DNA of 64,000 nt from Pegoplata infirma (GCA_963921195.1 OY992536.1:110014778-110078777); one strand, 5' to 3'; numbered from the stretch's first letter, positions 41,025-52,720 are shown. Numbers and translations are program-made. The notes: generated from the letters alone by a model not told the origin.

Positions 41025-42743
41025 CACTGCACAACAAAATCAAATTTTTTCCAAAATTACAAGGTCAGACCAAAAAATTTTGATAGAAGAGACAAAAAAA
41101 AAATACACGTGTATCGGCGTTTTGAAAGTTTACATCTGGGTTTCATTTTAGGGGGAGGTAAAGTTTCCCCCAAATGCAGATGTTGTATTGTCAATCGTCA
41201 TTGAATATCGAGTGAAGCTTACGTTTAAAGTATATGGTGTGTTCTGCAAATTTATATAAAATGTTACGGAGAACATTTTTGTGGAATATATTAACCCTCT
41301 AGCTCCTCACGGTAAGGGTCTTTTTTGTCCTTCTTTTCAAAAAGAGCAAAAAACACCACTAAAAAAGGGATTTAAGGGGTTTAAATGTTCCGAAAAAATA
41401 TTCGTCGTAAAATTTTACTATAAGTCCTTGAATACACCAAAACGGAAAACTCAACCAGAAGGTCAGAAATAAGACACAACAAAAGAGATCTTAGGGTTAA
41501 TTTCGCATTTATTAAGAAAATCGTTTAAAGCTTACGTTTAAAGTATATGGTGTGTTCAGCAAATTTATGTAAAATGTTACGGAGAACATTTTTGTAGAAT
41601 ATGGTAACCCTCTAACTCCTCAAGATAAGGGTCTTTTTTGTCCTTCTTTTCAAAAAGAGCAAAAAACACCATTAAAACAGGGATTTAAGGGGTTTTAATG
41701 TTCCGCAAAAATATCCGCCGTGAAATTTTATTATAAGTCCCTGAACACACCAAAACAGAAAACTCAATAAGAAAGTCAGATATAAGACACAACAAAAGAG
41801 AGCTTAGGGTTAATTTCGCATTTATTAAGAAAATCGGGTAAAGCTTACGTTTAAAGTATATGGTGTGTTCAGCAAATTTATGTAAAATATTACGGAGAAC
41901 ATTTTTGTAGAATATGTTAACCCTCTAACTCCTCAAGATAAGGGTCTTTTTTGTCCTTCTTTTAAAAAAGAGCAAGGAACGCCACTAAAACAGGGATTTA
42001 AGGGGTTAAAATGTTCCGCAAAAATATTCGTCGTGAAATTTTACTATAAGTCCCTTTCACGGCAAATATTTTTGGGGACCATTTTAACCCTTAAATAGCT
42101 GTTTTAATGGTGTTTTTGCTCTTTTTCAAAAGAAGGACAAAAAAGACCCTTACCTTGAGGAGCTAGAGGGTTAACATATTCTACAAAAATGTTTTCCGTA
42201 ACATTTTACATAAAATTGCTTCACACACCATATACTTTAAACGTAAGCTTAACTAGATTTTCTTAATAAATGCGAAATTAACCCTAAGCTCTCTTTTGTT
42301 GTGTCTTATTTCTGACTTTCTTGTTAAGTTTTCCGTTTTGGTGTATTCAGGGACTTATAGTAAAATTTCACGGCGGATATTTTTGCGGAACATTCAAACC
42401 CCTTAAATCCCTGTTTTAATGGTGTTTTTTGCTCTTTTTGAAAAGAAGGACAAAAAAGACCCTTATCTTGAGGAGTTAGAGGGTTAATATATTCCACAAA
42501 AATGTTCTCCGTAACATTTTACATAAATTTGCTTAACACACCATATACTTTAAACGTAAGCTTCACTCGATATTCAATGACGATTTACAATACAACATTT
42601 GCATTTGGGGGAAACTTCACCTCCCCCTAAAATGAAACCCAGATGTAAACTTTCAAAACGCCGATACACGTGTATTTTTTTTTTGTCTCTTCTATCAAAA
42701 TTTTTTGGTCTGACCTTGTAATTTTTTTTTGTGTTGTACAGTG
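41025..42743. mobile_element. Foldback transposon with 313-bp tandem repeats in its arms
   Basis: 1719 bp with ends CACTGCACAACA and TGTTGTACAGTG, flanked by TAA (41022-41024, 42744-42746). The outer ~190 bp at each side are near-identical inverse complements (ACACGTGTATCGGCG, TTTTAGGGGGAGGT). Inside the left arm a 313-bp unit starting AGCTTACGTTTAAAGTATAT repeats at 41216, 41529 and 41842; the right arm carries the unit inverted, ending near 42250 and 42563. Each unit has AAGGGTCTTTTTTGTCC and AGAGCAAAAAACACCA. Such tandem arrays in inverted arms are the Foldback architecture. Frames at 41281-41472 and 42627-42971 are shadows of repeat units. Confidence 0.85.
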
Positions 42744-43020
42744 TAATGGAAGATAAAGTAGAAATTCTCGAAATTTTTCATTGAGAAAATATTCACAAAA
42801 CACAGTGGCTGTCACAAAATTGCCCCCTAGCTCTCGAAAGAAGTTGTCCTTTCCATTCTGACTAAATTTTGTATATAGAATAGCAAACTTAGAGCGCTGT
42901 TGATGAAAGATAAAGTGGAAATTCTTGAAAATTGTTATTGGGCAAATATTCACAAACACATTGGCGGTCACAAAATAGCCCTAGCCCCCGAAAAAAGCTC
43001 TCCTCTCCATTCTGCCTCAA
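42744..43020. repeat. Tandem host repeat of the foldback
   Basis: Two imperfect units of about 145 bp: GATAAAGTAGAAATTCTCG, AAAATATTCACAAAACACAG, TGGCTGTCACAAAATTGCCC, then AGCGCTGTTGATGAAAGATA, AATATTCACAAACACATTGG, CGGTCACAAAATAGCCC. The second unit (AGAGCGCTG..ATGAAAGATAAAG) shows the uninterrupted site into which the foldback inserted in the first. Confidence 0.7.
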
Positions 43021-43479
43021 TTTTGATGTGTTACAAACCTAATAACAAACTCATATTCCCCTGATATCAGTGTAGTTCATAAAAATCACACTACAAATAA
43101 TATTTAACAAAAAAAAAAATCGTTTGAATATTAAATTCATGACTTTTAAAATGTTAAATTTTAAGCTTGAAATGCTGCTGCTAACCGCATTATACATATT
43201 ATTTTAAACAATACCAAAATTAACAAAAAATATATTTTATAATAACAAAAAGAAAACGGATGCGTTTTAAAGTGGCCTCTATGTAGTATTTTTCATATAA
43301 GTATATGATTTTTTTGTTTTGTGTTTCGCATTTAGTTGATAATGTTTTTGTTTTTGTGGTAAATATGGCTTAAAGGCTAATTATTATATTCATTATTATA
43401 ATATATGATCACATACATTTAGAAAATATACATATTCATACAGGTTTATGCACATTAGGGGAAGAGCTTTTTTAGAAGT
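43021..43479. other. AT-rich spacer
   Basis: No gene or bounded repeat recognised. Confidence 0.45.
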
Positions 43480-44650
43480 TTTATATGCAAATTTCTTCAT
43501 TTGTGTCTGCAATTCCAGCTCATGTCGGTAACCCTTGAAAAATAATGTAAGAGACAAAACAAGTTGAAAGAAAGCATGACATGAGGTTGAGATTGCTAGA
43601 AATAGAATTGTAGTGTTGGAAATATTCACATATATAAAAATCAATTTCCATTAACAATACAAACCGGCATTTAAAATCCTACTGATGATCACACTAATTG
43701 GAGTGTTTGAAACCGGTATTGGAATACCAGAAATGTCTATAATTCTTAGAAGTTAAATTTTTCTTCCTAATTTTTTCAAACTAAAACCCTTACAACAAAT
43801 ATAATTAGAGCCTGAGCTCGATCTGTACTTACAGAAAATAACATTAAATAAAATTACTGACAAAATATGTTGCCATTAGGCACATCTCTGAAACAGAAAA
43901 TGTAAATTCCTTCATTTGTGTCCGCAATTCCAGATCATGTTGGTAACCCTTGCAAAATAATGTAAGAAACAAAAAAGTTGAAAGAAATTATGAAGTGAGG
44001 TTGAGATTGCTAGAAATAGAATTGTAGTGTTGGAAACAGTCAAAAATTTATTCTGTAGAAACTTTAAATATTCACATACATATATAAAAAAAAAATTTCC
44101 ATTAACAATACAAACCGACATTTAAAATCCTACTGATGATAACACTAACTGGAGTGTTTGAAACCGGTATGGGAATACCAGAAATGTCTACACTAAGAAA
44201 ATTATGTCATTAACTGTTTGTAGGTTATTTAAAAAAATAATCAGTAAAGTTATTTTAAACGAAAAATCATTAATTTTATTATGGATTTCTTGTTTTCTAC
44301 TGTTTCTGTAGTTTAAAAAAATAATTTACTGTCTTAAAACTGAATTTTCTGTTACATTCAATTTCGGCAGTAAAAAATTTCTTCTATAGTTTTACTGTTT
44401 TTCAATACAAAATAAGTGAATATTCACTAGTTTTTTAATGTTTTGGATAGTCATTAAATTAACATTAAAAATTGACTGTAATATGTTTTTATTTTAAATG
44501 AAAAAATAGTGGAATGGTTTTTAAATAAAATTTCATTTGTTTTAAGTGAATATTCACTGGAATTTACCTACATAATTTTTTGAGTGTATAATTTTTGGAA
44601 ATTCAATTTTTCTTCTGCATTTTTTCAACTTAAACCCTTAAAAAACTTGT
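43480..44650. repeat. Tandem repeat G, second locus
   Basis: Units begin CATTAACAATACAAACC at 43649 and 44100 (451 bp apart), each with TTTAAAATCCTACTGATGAT, GAAACCGGTAT and ATACCAGAAATGTCTA, and TTGAGATTGCTAGAAATAGA between. Same family as 19664-20253. The second unit is split by the TA-MITE at 44191. Frames at 43396-43644 and 43912-44121 are the same shadow in two units. Confidence 0.75.
44191..44586. mobile_element. 396-bp CACTCAAAAAATTATG MITE, TA target
   Basis: Ends CACTAAGAAAATTATG and CATAATTTTTTGAGTG with TA on both sides (44189-44190, 44587-44588). Intact tandem repeat G units read AGAAATGTCTATAATTTTTAG at this point, so removal of the element plus one TA restores the repeat exactly. 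TA targets suit Tc1/mariner-type MITEs. The interior has paired blocks GTGAATATTCACTAG / AAGTGAATATTCACTGG. Confidence 0.85.
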
Positions 44651-45109
44651 AATTGGAATTAAATTTAAGATAAAAAAAAAATTTTGAAAAAAAAAAATCC
44701 TCGGGAAAAATTTTTCTGCAAAAAAAAAGTTTTGCGAATAAAAAATTTTGCGATTTTTTTTTTTTTTGGGTTAAGAAATGTGTCTGTACTTGTTAAAATA
44801 TCTTTTTGTATCCAATTCTGTTCAAATATGACGCACAGTAGCCGAATTAAAGCATTTTGTATTTTTAGGTTATGTAGAATGTACCAAAACTTTTGAGGTG
44901 TCCTTACATTTTCGTTCATAAATTTTGAACCGCTGAACCGATATCGCTCAAAAGCTATACCAAATTTCTCAAAGCAACAACAAATATGTAAATATGTTAA
45001 GTTACATTCGCATCTGTGTAATATTTTGGCCGTGATCGCCATTTCAATCTCTAAAATTTCTTAGAATCGATCACTGATTATTAGGGATGAGATTTCATTC
45101 ACTAAAAAA
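44651..45109. repeat. Spacer and inverted repeat F piece
   Basis: 44934-45085 (GAACCGATATCGCTCAAAAG, TTGGCCGTGATCGCCATTTC, TTAGAATCGATCACTGATTA) is the inverse of part of 37360-37555. The 125-codon minus-strand frame at 44665-45042 overlaps it and has no domain. Confidence 0.5.
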
Positions 45110-45632
45110 TCGAAAATATGCGCTAAAATATTCAAAATATGCAATAAAAAACCTAAAAATAAGCACTAAAAAATAAAATGCGTGCAATAAAAATCTTGTT
45201 TTCATATGAAAAACTTCTTAAAAAGCAAAAAATAACGCCGGGTTTAAATAGTAACATTTAACATTTTGTAACTTTATATAAGCAAGATTTTTTTAGAAAT
45301 TAAGACGATCTATAAATAAAATTTCTTATTTAAAAAAAAAAAATTAATTTACGTTTTTGGCAATTTTTGTCAAAATATGCAAAAATATGAACTTAAATGT
45401 TGGAAATATACACAAAATATCCATTTAAAACCAAAATTTGCATTTAAAACCAAAATATGCAAAAATATGCATTTTCGCCAAAATATGCAAAAACAATTCG
45501 ATGCCATTTTAACGCAAATTTCTTGATTCGGAAAGATAATTGGTCGATATCGTTTTTCGACTATCGACAAAAACATGCATTTGCATGGAAATCACATCCC
45601 TACTGATTAATAATATATATTTTGCAAATTCA
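45110..45632. repeat. AAATATGCA repeat tract
   Basis: Many AAAATATGCAAAAATATGCA-type words (45115-45500), same tract class as 25855-26035 but inverted. 45530-45600 contains TCGATATCGTTTTTCGACTA. Confidence 0.6.
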
Positions 45633-45845
45633 CACACAGAAAAGAAATTTGCACATTTCCAACTGAAATTTAGTTGATACAACCAAAATTTGGTTAATAC
45701 ATTTACATTTAGGCTGTCACCATATAGTATTAGTAGTCTCAATTTCATTCGGTTGATACAACTGGATTTTAATTGAAGCAACCGCAAATTCGTTTGTCAC
45801 AACCTTCCAACTGAAAAACTCAGTTGGAAGTTTATTTTTATATGA
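45633..45845. mobile_element. CACACAG-ended MITE, second copy
   Basis: CACACAGAAAAGAAATTTGC, TTCCAACTGAAATTTAGTTG, then AACCGCAAATTCGTTTGTCA and CCAACTGAAAAACTCAGTTG. The right tip is decayed. Same family as 39081-39328. Confidence 0.65.
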
Positions 45846-46591
45846 AAAAAATATATATCAAAAAAAGTCCTACACCTAATGCATATTTTTTCACACTGAC
45901 ATTCATTTTATATGCGGGTACTTTTTCATACTTAAGTTAATTTGTGTTTTGCATATAATTAAAGTCATAATTTGAGGTTTTTATGACCAAAAATAAAATT
46001 TAAATATTATCTCATAACTTCAACAATAAAATAATATTTTTGCATTGTTTTGGATACAGTTAAGTAAATTTTGAAATTACCAAAATTTAAAAACCAAGTT
46101 TACAATTTTAAAGTGTTTTAAAAGGAAAAATCGTAAAGCAACAATGACTTTTTGGAATAATTTTAACCGTTTTACGTTAATATTCTTAAGTTATCCTTTG
46201 TTCCATTTCAGTTTTTGAGAAAAATTGTTTATTTTCTAAAAAAAAAAACAACACCAGCGAATTTCAGTGAATAAATTTTTTTTTGGCATTTCGGAGTAAA
46301 GAATTTTACCATTTTTAAATGTTACAATTGAACAGTTAGTGCGGATAAGAACGAATAGGCCATTTGTAGAATTACAGGGGACAATAAAAACTTACTACTA
46401 TATTTTTACTTTTTTACATTAACCAGGTTTTAACTCACCCAAAAGAGAATTTGTCAAATACTGTTATTTAATTTATGCTTAAATGAAAAAAGAACATATA
46501 TCCAAAAAAGTAATAAAATTCTAATAAAAATGTGTTATTTTGCAGCAGATTTTGACCACATTTTTATAAGACTCTCAAAACTTTAAGAACT
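45846..46591. other. AT-rich spacer
   Basis: No gene or bounded repeat recognised. Confidence 0.45.
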
Positions 46592-46736
46592 AGTGTTGGT
46601 ATTTGTTTGCTACACTTTAAGGACTTCAAGAATACACTTTTTAAGGGTTGCAAGGACAAATACTAACCAGTGTTGGTATTTGATTGTTACACTTTAAGAA
46701 CTTCAAGAATACACTTTTTAAGGATTGCAAGGACAT
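46592..46736. repeat. 77-bp tandem duplication
   Basis: AGTGTTGGTATTTGTTTGCT, ACACTTTAAGGACTTCAAG, AATACACTTTTTAAGGGTTG starts at 46592 and recurs, with few changes, at 46669. Confidence 0.8.
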
Positions 46737-46825
46737 GTAAAAAAAGTTATTTCTTTATTGTTGTGTTTTATTCCTGCTATTTGATGCAGTTTTAATACTA
46801 CATGACACAAAGTAAGTTTTTAAGA

Positions 46826-47113
46826 ATTATTATATCGCTCCTTTACTTGTATAGTGTCACAACTCAAAATATTTGATTTTGCAGAAAACACGTTTTAAGT
46901 TTACTATTAAAACTGGTTTTTAATTGAAAAAGGCCGGTACATAGAAAATGTAATAATGGCGTGTACTCTTCTCAAACGGTGAGTTTAAAAGATATTAATA
47001 CGAATTTTTGACACAATATAAAGCACGATCTAACGAATAATTCTGCATCATTAACTCAAAAAACGCATTTTTTGAGATATGACACTATACAAGTAAAGGA
47101 GCGATATAATAAT
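46826..47113. mobile_element. TATCGCTCC-ended palindromic element
   Basis: Arms ATTATTATATCGCTCCTTTA...TATAGTGTCA (46826-46860) and TGACACTATACAAGTAAAGG...AATAAT (47080-47113) are near-perfect inverse complements of about 34 bases. The interior (AATGGCGTGTACTCTTCTCA, AACGGTGAGTTTAAAAG) recurs without the arms at 9738-9880. TSD not resolved. Confidence 0.72.
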
Positions 47114-47870
47114 ACATGGAACTGCATATACTGTAGTTAAGGGTTAATGAAAAAGTTAAAAAAAATGTGTCATTAAAAAAAATGCATTTTTAATGCATTT
47201 AAAAATTGCATTTGCATTTAAAATGCATTTTTATGTTGAGACATTTTTTGTGAACTTTTACGTTTAAAGTAGAGGATTCTAGCTTTCTATTTCAATTTTG
47301 ATTATAGAAATCCGATATTTGCTTGAGGAAAACAATTAATTACAAAATTTTGAAAAACAAAAAAAAATATATATATTTTTCATTTTTGCATGAAAAAAAA
47401 TTAGCGAATTTTTTTTAAAAAATATTAAACAGAAGACCTTTGTTTCCCATGAAAATGATGGCAGATTTTTTTTGATAAAAGGCCACACTTAAATAATATG
47501 TTAATTTAAAAAAAAATCAAAAGAGGTAAAAGTTGAAGAAAATGCACTCAAAAAATACATTTGCATTTAAAATGCATTTTTTATGGAATGGACGTTTAAA
47601 GAAGAGGAGATTAGCTTTTGATTTCAGTTTTGATTATAAAAATCTGTTATTTACTTAAAAAGTTATAGCTCTTCACCACTTTTTAAATATTTTGTGATTT
47701 TTTAAAAATGAAAATCGCGAGTAATTGGAATTTAATTAAAGTGTAAATGGGAATGTCTAAATGGCTCAATAGAGCATCTAAGTTCATAATATAAAAAAAA
47801 ATCTGAAGACCCACGTCCAGATTTGTGGTTTTATATCGTAATTTTGACCGATATACAAATCATTTAACTG
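47114..47870. repeat. Direct repeats related to the 31.3-kb foldback
   Basis: Two blocks about 365 bp apart (47165-47330, 47530-47680) share AAAATGCATTTTT, ACGTTTAAAG, TTCAATTTTGATTATAGAAA and GATATTTGCTT. ATTTGCATTTAAAATGC and AATCGCGA link them to 31290-32527, as does AAATGGCTCAATAGAGC near 47760. Probably a decayed foldback. Confidence 0.55.
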
Positions 47871-48754
47871 CACTCAAAATAATACATTAGTAGATTTACA
47901 ATTTTTTTTTGCTAAGGCTGGTTAGCTAACTTTTAGCAAATTTTTAGTTGAAATTAGCATGTTAGCAAAAATATCTTGTAAACTTCATTTAGCGCATTAG
48001 CAATTTTAAACAAAATTTGAACTATTTTTTTTGCTAAATTTAAAATTGAGTTGACCAAATTTTTACAAGCTTTTTTGCTAATATTAGCAAAAATAAATGA
48101 TAATTTTTTTTTATTTTCAGACAACTTAAAATGGCGCTATCTCGGAAACTAAGCCAGATAGAGCAAATAGAGGCCATTTTTGGTTCTCGGGCTCTCCATA
48201 GTATCGCCGGTTCTCTTCACATGTGTGGAACCTAATGGGTCCTAACTTTGGATCCAAAAAAGTCAGCATTCCGAAAATTTTAAAATGCTCATATCTCGGT
48301 AAATATTGCCGACACAACAAAAAGTCCAAAAGCATTTTTGTAGCTCTAAACACAAAGAACAAGCCCGCAATAAGCGGTCAAAAGCTCTCCGAGCAATATT
48401 TTTGAAGTTATCGAGTTTTTTAATTCTCAAAACCCCGGTGGTCCCCTAAAATCACGTATCTCAAAAACTAAGCAAGGTAGAGCGAAACGGACACAAATTT
48501 TGGATCAAAAACTATGACGATTTTCAAGGAACCCAACTAGGGCTAGGCCCATCGGGGTCTGGACCTATCGGGTCAAAACCCAATGGGGTCCTCAAATGTG
48601 TAAAACTAAGTTGAAATAAAAAAATTTTCAGTTAACTAATTTTTGGCAAAACATTTTTGCTAACTTTACCCAAAAAATTGTGGGTTAAAAATCAGCAAAT
48701 TTTCTTGTATGTTTACAAGCTTTTTTTGCTAACATTACAGTTTTTTTTTGAGTG
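47871..48754. mobile_element. CACTCAAAA-ended element with TTAGCTAAC/GCTAACATTAG arms
   Basis: 884 bp, ends CACTCAAAATAATACATTAG and ...CAGTTTTTTTTTGAGTG; the flanks are TG on both sides. Subterminal regions repeat TTTTGCTAACATTAGCAAAA-like words on both strands. The centre (48130-48600) is less AT-rich and includes two related blocks with ATCTCGGAAACTAAGC / ATCTCAAAAACTAAGC, and repeated ATCGGGGTCTGGACC / ATCGGGTC / AATGGGGTCC. Overlapping frames at 48126-48362 and 48223-48405 have no recognised domain. Confidence 0.65.
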
Positions 48755-49289
48755 TGATAAAAATAATTTTCCGTAAATTTTGTAGTTTATTTTTTTAAAC
48801 AAATGTATAAATCATTTAATATTTTAGTTTCATTGAAAAACAAACGATACAACATTTAAAACACCTTTAACTAAAAACTTTTTGAATAACTGTAAAACTT
48901 TTCTGTGTGTTATTACAATAATAATAATAAAAGTTCAGTAACTTTAAATGCATGAAAAAAAATCTATCGCTGAATTAAAAAAAAAGCCTTTAGGATTTTG
49001 TTATGGAATGTTTCAACCTTCATTTGCTATTGGTTTCATCCCATTCCAATTTTGTTTGTTACACTGTGTAATAAATAAATAAAAAAAATTTTGTTCCTAC
49101 AAAATTTTTAAAGTCCGAACCGAACATTTCATTGCCATTTTGTGTTTTAAATTAAAAATATTAATTATGAAATTTTTGTTTTAATTTTTTTTTTTAAACC
49201 CGAATACAATCGATTTAGGAGTAAAAAATTTCATTAAAAACTATTAATTTTTTTTTACAAAGGTTGAAAAAATTTTATGGTGTGTTCTG
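48755..49289. other. AT-rich spacer
   Basis: No gene or bounded element recognised. Confidence 0.45.
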
Positions 49290-49870
49290 CACTCAAACAA
49301 AATAATTCTCTAAAATAACAAAATAAGCTCTTAATTTTTACTATAAATTCTCGTTAAATAGGAGGTAGCAAAAAAATATAAGTTTTGTCTTGTCAAAACT
49401 TTGTAAATTTACAATTTTATTGGTGAATGTTTGTTAACAACGGAAAAATTACCGAAAAAAATTTAAAATTTACCATTAATATTTGTTAACTCACAAAAAA
49501 AATGTAAATTTACTATGAAAAGTTGTAATTTTTCAAAAATAAGTGGTAAATTTACTATTTTTTTTAAATTTACCAATTATTTTTGCAAAACAACGACTTT
49601 TCTTTGTAAAATTAATTTTTTTTTATGAATTTAAAACTTTTTTCGTAAATTTACAATTTTTTTGAAATTTTAGCGGTTAAAACTTTTTTGTATGATCAAT
49701 TGATATATTAAATGTATGATCAACTTATATTAAAAAAAGATCAATTGAAATTCGAAAAAAAATCTCGGATGAAAATCGTATAAGAACAATTTAAATTCGT
49801 TAAGATCAATTGAAAAGCTCGTTAAAGATCAATTGGAAAGTTCCGTTTCAAATTAGAAAACTTTTCTAAA
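49290..49870. repeat. CACTCAAAC end, TTTACAATTTT tract and GATCAATTGAAA repeats
   Basis: 49290 begins CACTCAAACAAAATAATTC; 49365-49680 repeats GTAAATTTACAATTTT-type words, like 6180-6620, including GGAGGTAGC. 49690-49850 has six AGATCAATTGAAA-like words (GATCAATTGAAATTCG, GATCAATTGAAAAGCTCG, GATCAATTGGAAAG). Confidence 0.5.
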
Positions 49871-51394
49871 AATAATTAAATTCCAATTGATTTTTTTTTT
49901 TTTTTTTTGAGAACTATAAACCCAATGTCTAAATAGGTTAATAACTTTATTTACAAATAAAAATATTTATTTAATAACTTTTTAAACAAATTCCCCAAAA
50001 CAGAAAACATGTGCTATAATATTTTTGTCTTTTCTATATTTTTTTTAAGGAAATAAATTTATAATATTAATAAAAATATTTATTTAACAATCATTTAAAA
50101 ATTCTAAATAAAAATTAAATTGTTGTTGATATTTTCAATTCTAGTATATTGTCAGTCAAAATAAATTCACGTAGTACTATAACAAGTGTATTAAGAAAGT
50201 TTGAAACACATTTCATACAATGTGAGTACTTTTTTTTTTGTTTTTTTTTTTTGTTATGTAAATATTATTCAATCTAAATAAATAAAAGTAAGATTTTTAT
50301 TTTTTTGCCATCTTTTTTTTCCCGGTTCCCTATAGTTGAATAAACTTTTAAAACTCATACGAAATATAAAATGAACGGTTTCTTATTCTCCGATTCTGTA
50401 TTTGTCTGGTTTAATTGTTATCATCAAATAAATATAATAATTAAAATAAGCTAATGAACTTTAAAAAAAAATTATTTGAAAAAAAAAAAAAAAATTACAA
50501 TAAAAAAAAACTAAGACAAAAAAATGCAAAATTTGCACAAAATACGGCAGACTTGATAATATAAAACGTGATTTTTAAATTAAATTACATTTTATAAAAA
50601 AAATTAAGAAAGAGGAAGTTAAGATTGCAATGATTGAATTTAAATTAAAAATATATAAATTATTTACAAAAATTGTTAAATAAATATTTTTTTTATGGTT
50701 TTGCTTTAAAAAAAAAATCTAAAAGTGTGCAAAGTTATTTAAAATTTATTGCTTAGAAGAAACCGGTAGTTTTTTTATTTGCTATAAAAATCTTTTAACT
50801 TTCAAAAAAAAATTAAAATGCGTTTTTTTTTTATTTATTTAAATATATTTTTTTTACACTCTGTTTAATTGTCATATTTCTTTAAATCTATGTAGGTTGG
50901 TAGGTGTCATAGAGTTTTTTTTTTTTTTGAAAAAATTAAACAATTTTGTTTTTTGTTGCTACTATAACAACAAATTAGTATTAGAATGAATAGTATTATA
51001 TCTACAAATACTTTTTAGAATTTATTAAAATAAAAAAATCTATATATTTTTTTTTATGACTTGTTGTTATTTCTGTGCTAGTGTATTTCTTGGTATCAAT
51101 GACCGCTAGAATGCAATCAACCTATTTCAAGGCTAACATTTCATCAAAATCAAATATAAATAACAACAAATTATACAATATTTTTTTTTAAATAAAGAAA
51201 TAAACAATAAACACTCTCCCCATCAGCAACAAAGTATTTAAAAATTCTATATGTGATAGTCATGGCAACTATTTAAAAACAAAAAAAAAAAAAACGCAAA
51301 AACGAAAAGTGCAGCAAAGATTTTTTATTTTTAAGTTTCTCAATTTTTTTTTGGAATTTATTTTAAAGAGGAAAATGGTTTTTCTAACGTTACC
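49871..51394. other. Extremely AT-rich spacer
   Basis: Poly-T and poly-A runs, very few G or C. Nothing gene-like. Confidence 0.5.
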
Positions 51395-52720
51395 TTAATA
51401 AAATAAAGTATGTGTAATTTTACACAATAAATGTGTAATATTGCATCCATTAAACATTAAAAGTGTAATATTACACAAATCGAGTTTAAAAGTTGTTTTA
51501 AACGAAATTTAGTATAAGTGCATTAGAAAATAAAAATAAAAGTATTTTTAATTTAATTTAAAAAAATGTGTGTAATATTACACACGGAGTGTAGGTATGT
51601 AATATCTCATGTATGATATTATAAACACTTTGTTTACGTTGTGTTTTAAGCGAAAAAAGGTATCAGTTCATTAAAAAAAATTATTATAAAATAAAAACTG
51701 AAATCCGGGTTTAACAAAAATTTGAAATATTCACACTTTATGAAAAGTAAAAATACAGCAATATAATTTTGTAAACAACTCTTGCAGATTTTTATTAAAT
51801 TTCGTTAAAGGTGAAAAACTAAATTTCTAACATTATTGTAAAAACCCGTTTGTGTAATTTTACACAATAAATGAGTAATACTACATCCACTCAACATTAA
51901 ACGTGTAATATTACGAAAATTAGTACAGGTGCATAAGAAAATAAAAAAAAGTTTTTTAAAATTATTTTAAATTTATTTAAAACCAAATTAAATGAATTAA
52001 ATTTGGACTTTCCGAGTGTAAGGATTCTTTCCACAATATAAAAAGGAGTACTGGAAAAAACTTATTTTGAAAATTTGTGATATTGCATACATCCTATTGA
52101 GAAGGTGTTTTAAACAAAATTAAGTATTACGTTATTAGAAAACACAAAATAACTTTTTATAAAAATTAAAACCTGGTGCTGATTTTTAACATTAAATGTG
52201 TAATATTACGCAATTTTTGAAAAGTGTAATTAAAATAAAATTGTAAGTTCCACATTATTTTATTATTCAACAATCGACAAAGGAAATTTTTAAGAAAAAT
52301 TAATAAAAGATCTGAAATGCATTGCAAAGCAAAGTTTGATTTGTATTCAAGAAATGGCAGCAACTTTTAATAAATCGACAAATAGTATTTCTGAACACGT
52401 TATTCTAAATTTAAAAGGAACATTTTTAAGCGATAATAAGTTATGTTTTATAAAAAAAAAAATCGATTTTAGTAAAATCGTTACCAGGATGTAACGTTGA
52501 TATGTTAAATGTGTAATATTACACATTTTTTTTGAAAAATTGCAATTGAAATAAAATTGTAAGTCCTAAAATAATTATTTAATGATAAAATATATTAGGA
52601 CCTTAAGTTTAATTTTAATTGCAATTTTAAAAAGTGTGTGATACTACATATTAAAATATGTAATGTGTAAAATTACAAACTTGTTGAAAATTGCAATTGA
52701 AATCGAATTGTTAGTCCTAA
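51395..52720. repeat. GTGTAATATTACAC-rich repeat region
   Basis: The palindromic word GTGTAATATTACAC or close variants occurs about ten times (near 51410, 51430, 51466, 51568, 51855, 51903, 52197, 52507, 52640, 52665). Longer blocks repeat with it: AGTATAAGTGCATTAGAAAAT and AAATTGCAATTGAAATAAAATT followed by TAAGTCC. It looks like an eroded tandem array of a unit of roughly 150-450 bp. Confidence 0.6.

Noticed and set aside
41216..42563. Evenly spaced repeats that could suggest a CRISPR-like array
   Set aside because: The unit is 313 bp, contiguous and inverted in the second half; there are no short repeats with unique spacers.
42627..42971. 114-codon minus-strand frame with duplicated segments
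   Set aside because: It runs across the end of a foldback and into a tandem DNA repeat, and the duplicated peptide parts are the repeat units.
48126..48405. Overlapping frames on both strands in a less AT-rich patch
   Set aside because: Open frames on opposite strands of a duplicated repeat core; no recognisable protein family.
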